7,955 bases of DNA from the NCBI GenBank assembly GCA_007133255.1, contig SLMY01000266.1, positions 1 to 7,955 on the forward strand, written 5' to 3'. The notes beneath the pieces were generated by a model. That model had not been told where the DNA came from and did no database searches. It saw only the letters and a list, made by a program, of their open reading frames with translations. The position numbers and the translations under genes were made by a program. Position 1 is the first letter of the stretch. Every line of letters begins with the position of its first letter. Shown piece after piece: positions 4,725 to 7,955 of this stretch. The stretch comes from Clostridiales bacterium. GTDB taxonomy: Bacteria; Bacillota; Clostridia; Saccharofermentanales; UBA5734.

Positions 4725-6542
4725 GTGAAGACCAGCATACATTTGTGGGAAAAAATTGATTTAACGTTTGAAGCGAATAATGTATATGAGAATCCATATG
4801 TTGAAGTTGATGTATGGGTTGATCTCAAAGGACCTGATTTTTCGAAAAGAGTTTATGGATTTTGGAATGGAGATAATCATTTTTGTGTTCGTATAACAGC
4901 GGTATCTTCAGGTGAATGGTCATGGGAAAGTGGTTCAAACCAGTCTGATGATGGATTAAATAATAAGAAGGGTACTTTTACCGCTATCAAATGGACTGAA
5001 GAGGAGAAAGAGGATAATGCCTGCCGCAGAGGTTTTATAAAACCAGATAGTGCCGGACATTCTTTTGAGTATGCAGATGGGACACCTTATTTTCTAGTAG
5101 GAGATACTTGGTGGGCAGCACCGACTTATAGGTTCCATTGGCATGAGGATAACAAACAATATCCGCTTGGTTCTGAAATGGGTTTCAAGGATATGGTCGC
5201 ATTTAGGAAAAAGCAAAGATATAACGCGATTGCCATGATAGCAGGATTTCCAAATTGGTCAAACGACGGCCATCCAGCGTTTATAACGGAAGAAGACAGC
5301 GACAATCCTATTAGTATTCGAGCTGCCTGGAAACAAGCCGGTACGCAAAGCGCGAAGGACATGTATAACGAAGGCGGGCGTCCATTTTTATTTCCTGGTA
5401 AAGTCGCGAATTATGAGAATGTTTTTCCAGATGTTGACAGAATAAATCCTGAATACTTTAAATACATGGATCGAAAAATTGACTATTTAAATGAAAATGG
5501 TTTCATTGCTTTTATCGAGGTATCGCGAAGAGATGCAAGTCAGGCGTGGAAGAAATACTATCAATGGCCAGACTCATACGCAAGATATATACAGTATATT
5601 TTTGCTCGTTATCAGGCAAATAACTGTCTCTTAAGTCCGATTCATTTTGATTGGCATCAACCATCTATTCCTTCTCGCGATTTTAATGAACCTGCCAATT
5701 TGGTTCTTGATAAATATGGTCCGCCGCCGTTTGGAACACTTGTCAGTACAAACGCGTCACCATCAACGCTTATTAATTTTGGTGATGCGTCAGAAGCAAG
5801 ATGGCTTTCGTTTCATCAAACAGGAAACTGGAGAGAACATGATTATAATTGGTATTTGACCGAAATATTCAACTCAACCCCACCTATGCCTGCTTTTAAT
5901 GGGGAGCCTTATTATCCGGGTTTTCCAGATGACAACCCGCCAGCACCGAGTGAAGAGGCAAATTTAAATTGTCGATCAGGCTTGTATGGCAGTGTATTGT
6001 CAGGCGGACTTGCCGGCTACATATATGGAGCGGAAGGTGTATGGAGCGCTGATATTGAAAAGGATTCAAAGTATAAAATATGGGATGCCTTACAATTTAA
6101 GTCTGGAGAGCAAATACAGTATATTCTTGATTTTGTTATGGCCTTTGGAAATAGGTATAAAAAGCTTGAGCCAAACGCGGACCTGATAACACCAAATAAA
6201 ATGGCTGATCCGATGGGATATCGAGGATGGGCATATTGTTCTAGAACACCGGATAAAGACTTGTTTCTGTTATATTTTGAAAAAGATTATCCTAAAGGCT
6301 TTGGAAAAGATATGTTAATGAAACGGATGCAAGACAATGAAATTCCCAGAGCAATCATTAGAGGCGCTAGGATAAACGCAAAGTATAAGTTAACCTGGTT
6401 TAACCCAACCAGCGGTAAATGGCTGACTGATAAAACAGAAATAATTGAATCTGACATGGTCGGAAGAATATTTATCCCTGATATTCCAAGTGAAACAGAT
6501 TGGGGAATGAGTTTGGAATTAATTAGCAGCACTTCTTTATAA
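4725..6542 (+). CDS. DUF5060/DUF4038 (apiosidase-like) glycoside hydrolase, cytoplasmic
   Basis: This 605-residue protein is a probable glycoside hydrolase. Residues about 5-90 form a beta-rich N-terminal domain of the DUF5060 type (NPYVEVDVWV, YGFWNGDNHFCVRI, GEWSWESGS). A TIM-barrel domain of the DUF4038/apiosidase-like type follows from about 112, opening with FEYADGTPYFLVGDTWW (114-130). Candidate acidic catalytic residues are D309 (IHFDWHQ) and E394 in NGEPYY; E265 (FIEVSRRD) is also conserved-looking. The C-terminal 60 residues (TWFNPTSGKW, then a beta-sandwich-like end) resemble the small C-terminal domain common in this family. No signal peptide or membrane segment is seen, so it should act inside the cell on an imported di- or oligosaccharide or glycoside. 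The start is GTG at 4725 with GGGGG eight bases upstream. A 36-bp gap to the next gene suggests an operon. Family assignment is by remembered motifs; the substrate is unknown, and apiose is only one possibility. Confidence 0.85.
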   Translation: MKTSIHLWEKIDLTFEANNVYENPYVEVDVWVDLKGPDFSKRVYGFWNGDNHFCVRITAVSSGEWSWESGSNQSDDGLNNKKGTFTAIKWTEEEKEDNACRRGFIKPDSAGHSFEYADGTPYFLVGDTWWAAPTYRFHWHEDNKQYPLGSEMGFKDMVAFRKKQRYNAIAMIAGFPNWSNDGHPAFITEEDSDNPISIRAAWKQAGTQSAKDMYNEGGRPFLFPGKVANYENVFPDVDRINPEYFKYMDRKIDYLNENGFIAFIEVSRRDASQAWKKYYQWPDSYARYIQYIFARYQANNCLLSPIHFDWHQPSIPSRDFNEPANLVLDKYGPPPFGTLVSTNASPSTLINFGDASEARWLSFHQTGNWREHDYNWYLTEIFNSTPPMPAFNGEPYYPGFPDDNPPAPSEEANLNCRSGLYGSVLSGGLAGYIYGAEGVWSADIEKDSKYKIWDALQFKSGEQIQYILDFVMAFGNRYKKLEPNADLITPNKMADPMGYRGWAYCSRTPDKDLFLLYFEKDYPKGFGKDMLMKRMQDNEIPRAIIRGARINAKYKLTWFNPTSGKWLTDKTEIIESDMVGRIFIPDIPSETDWGMSLELISSTSL

Positions 6543-6556
6543 ACGGATAGAAAGAA

Positions 6557-6582
6557 GATGCTGCAAGGAGATGCTGCAATGA
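6557..6582 (+). repeat. 13-bp tandem duplication covering the SDR ribosome binding site and start codon
   Basis: GATGCTGCAAGGA (6557-6569) is followed directly by GATGCTGCAATGA (6570-6582), 12 of 13 identical. The single difference (G to T) turns AAGG of the first copy, which is part of the Shine-Dalgarno sequence, into the ATG start codon of the second. Each unit also contains an ATG at its second position; the one at 6558 is in frame with the SDR. Confidence 0.85.
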
Positions 6583-7289
6583 AAAAAGCTTATGTTACGG
6601 GTGCTGAACGTGGTCTGGGTCTTGGCTTAGTTAATGAATTAATCCAATCTGATTATTTCGTTTATGCGGGTTGTTACTTAGATCATCTGAATGAAATAGA
6701 TAAACTGGCTGATAAGTATTCTGGCAAGATAAAAATAATAAAGCTTGATGTTACTAAAGACGAATCTGTCAGACAAGCATCTAATATTATACGAGAGGAT
6801 ACAGATCAGCTGAATCTTTTGATTAACAACGCGGGCAGCGCGATAGACAGATCGGGAAACATATTAGAGGAACAGTATTTTGATGATATTCGGATGATGA
6901 TGGAGATAAATGCTTATGGCACACTGCGCGTGACCCAATCAGTAATAGATCTTTTGCTGAAAGGATCACCAAAAACATTAGTCAATATTTCGTCACTCGC
7001 GGGCAGTGTTTCATTATTGCAAAGAACCAGTCAATATGGCTATACCATGTCAAAGGCTGCCGTTAATATGCAAACTAAAATGATTTATAATCATTTTGCT
7101 GATTCTGGATTAAAAGTACATGCGATTCATCCTGGATGGATGAGAACTCAATTGTTTGGTGATATTGAGCGCATGAAAGACGCGCCTTTAGAACCAACTG
7201 AATCTGCCAAGTCAATTGTACAACTCATTCATGATGAAAAGCAGCATGAGATATTTTTAGATTATACGGGGAAACAATTACCCTGGTGA
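6579..7289 (+). CDS. Short-chain dehydrogenase/reductase (SDR), classical type
   Basis: A 236-residue NAD(P)-dependent oxidoreductase with a Rossmann fold. Seen are the cofactor motif TGAERGLG (7-14), the LDVTKD segment (56-61) that contacts adenine, NNAG (83-86), N111 after the MMMEI segment, the catalytic serine in NISS (S138/S139) and the active-site pair Y155 and K159 in YTMSK. HPGWMRTQLFG (184-194) is the usual PG-loop. There is no basic residue pair after the second strand that would clearly mark NADP preference, so cofactor choice is open. The start at 6579 is chosen because AAGGAG lies eight bases upstream; an in-frame ATG at 6558 would add seven residues but has a poorer site. The gene lies 36 bp after the glycoside hydrolase and 51 bp before the TIM-barrel gene, so it probably oxidises or reduces a sugar from the same pathway. 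The substrate cannot be deduced. Confidence 0.92.
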   Translation: MKKAYVTGAERGLGLGLVNELIQSDYFVYAGCYLDHLNEIDKLADKYSGKIKIIKLDVTKDESVRQASNIIREDTDQLNLLINNAGSAIDRSGNILEEQYFDDIRMMMEINAYGTLRVTQSVIDLLLKGSPKTLVNISSLAGSVSLLQRTSQYGYTMSKAAVNMQTKMIYNHFADSGLKVHAIHPGWMRTQLFGDIERMKDAPLEPTESAKSIVQLIHDEKQHEIFLDYTGKQLPW

Positions 7290-7340
7290 AAAAACAATTT
7301 TATTGCATAGTATAAAAGAATCAATCAAGGTTGGTGAAAG

Positions 7341-7955
7341 ATGATGGATAACAATAGCAGCTCTCAGAAAAATTTGAACGTTCGGTTGTCGGCCATGCAT
7401 TTAAACTGGAATATCCCCTCAGGTGACAAGTTTGCTCAGTGGTTAAAAGAAGTTAAAACCGCTGGCTATGACGGCATTACCAGCTTTGCTCACTGGGGAC
7501 TGGAACCATATATTGATAAACCTGACATACTAAAAAGTATGCTTGATGAATATGGCTTATCGCTGGCAGCGGTGGATGTGAAACTGCACGATCAATATGA
7601 TAGCTATAAGCCGATATTTGAGTTTATGCAAAAACTAGGATGTAATCTTGCTGCTTGTATTGATCCGGCAGGTACTGAAAAAGATTTTGTGAAATACGGC
7701 GATATCATGAATACAATTGGGGAGCTGGCGTTAGAGTATGGAATAAGCGCTCACTACCATAATCATACAGACGCTCTGGGTGAAACCTTTACTGATATGG
7801 AAAACCTTATGAAAGAATTGGATTTCAATAAAGTTTCACTCATGCTGGATACAGGACATGCGACTAAGGATTTTTTAGAATTTCCTTATGAGGAAAGAGC
7901 GTATAAGTTTCTTGATAAGTACTGGGAGCAAATTAATTATCTGGAGTTCAAAGAC
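7341..7955 (+). CDS. Sugar phosphate isomerase/epimerase-like TIM-barrel protein (AP-endonuclease 2 fold), 3' end missing
   Basis: The reading frame stays open for 205 codons to the window end, so the C-terminal part (family usual 260-300 residues) is missing. It is a xylose-isomerase-like TIM barrel. Visible landmarks are the N-terminal strand RLSAMHLNW (15-23), TAGYDGITSF (40-49), the histidine cluster HYHNHTDALGETF (138-150), MLDTGHATKDF (168-178, with D170 and H173 as likely metal ligands) and INYLEFKD at the edge, which matches the usual hhhhKD strand. This fold includes inosose dehydratase, hydroxypyruvate isomerase, ketose 3-epimerases and 3-keto-glycoside epimerases or eliminases. The YHNHT plus DTGHA pair fits that broad group but does not single out one activity. 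Start ATG 7341 or 7344: GGTGA (7333-7337) favours 7344 and AAGG (7327-7330) favours 7341. It is the last gene in the apparent operon within the window. Confidence 0.88.
   Translation, partial: MMDNNSSSQKNLNVRLSAMHLNWNIPSGDKFAQWLKEVKTAGYDGITSFAHWGLEPYIDKPDILKSMLDEYGLSLAAVDVKLHDQYDSYKPIFEFMQKLGCNLAACIDPAGTEKDFVKYGDIMNTIGELALEYGISAHYHNHTDALGETFTDMENLMKELDFNKVSLMLDTGHATKDFLEFPYEERAYKFLDKYWEQINYLEFKD

Noticed and set aside
4196..4828. Open frame of 210 codons on the minus strand across the araM end, the intergenic gap and the glycoside hydrolase start
   Set aside because: It is antisense to two well-supported genes, shows no recognisable domain, is rich in Ser/Arg/Phe as expected for antisense reading, and lacks a convincing ribosome binding site.
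6558..6578. Earlier ATG start for the SDR
   Set aside because: The seven extra residues do not belong to the conserved SDR start, and AAGGAG is placed correctly for the ATG at 6579.
1..7955. CRISPR arrays, tRNA/rRNA genes, insertion sequences
   Set aside because: No regularly spaced repeats, cloverleaf-like sequence, rRNA-like segment, transposase frame or terminal inverted repeats were seen on either strand.

Overview
The window looks like the chromosomal replication-origin region of a low-GC Gram-positive bacterium (Bacillota). It carries a dnaA-oriC-dnaN block with TTATCCACA-type DnaA boxes. The DnaN N-terminus (a TLPVLEGIL...GYDLETGI pattern) and the DnaA domain IV resemble Clostridia, perhaps Ruminococcaceae/Oscillospiraceae-like, more than Bacilli. 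That placement rests on remembered family patterns, not a search.

Left part (1-2026, minus strand): the dnaN start is at 403. Its reading frame meets a TAA at 41-43, close to a 15-base poly-T tract and the window edge, so only an N-terminal beta-clamp fragment is present. Positions 404-667 hold a dnaA-dnaN intergenic origin with several DnaA boxes and an AT-rich unwinding-type stretch. dnaA (668-2026) is complete, with all its AAA+ and HTH motifs.

Middle part (2027-3160): a divergent promoter region, then a small three-helix membrane protein (GTG start at 2187) coupled by an ATGA overlap to a YihX-like HAD phosphatase. The rpmH-rnpA-yidC genes that often lie divergent from dnaA are not here.

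Right part (3161-7955, plus strand): a likely carbohydrate/glycoside utilisation cluster. It begins with an AraM-type sn-glycerol-1-phosphate dehydrogenase preceded by a perfect 14-bp palindrome. A short intergenic stretch follows that may keep the first codons of a lost alpha/beta-hydrolase gene. Then come a cytoplasmic DUF5060/DUF4038 (apiosidase-like) glycoside hydrolase, a short-chain dehydrogenase and a xylose-isomerase-like TIM-barrel protein that runs off the window. The last three are closely spaced with no visible terminators, so they probably form one transcript that hydrolyses an imported glycoside and processes the released sugar by oxidoreduction and isomerisation, epimerisation or elimination. 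The substrate cannot be read from the sequence.

No tRNA, rRNA, CRISPR array, insertion sequence or convincing rho-independent terminator was seen.
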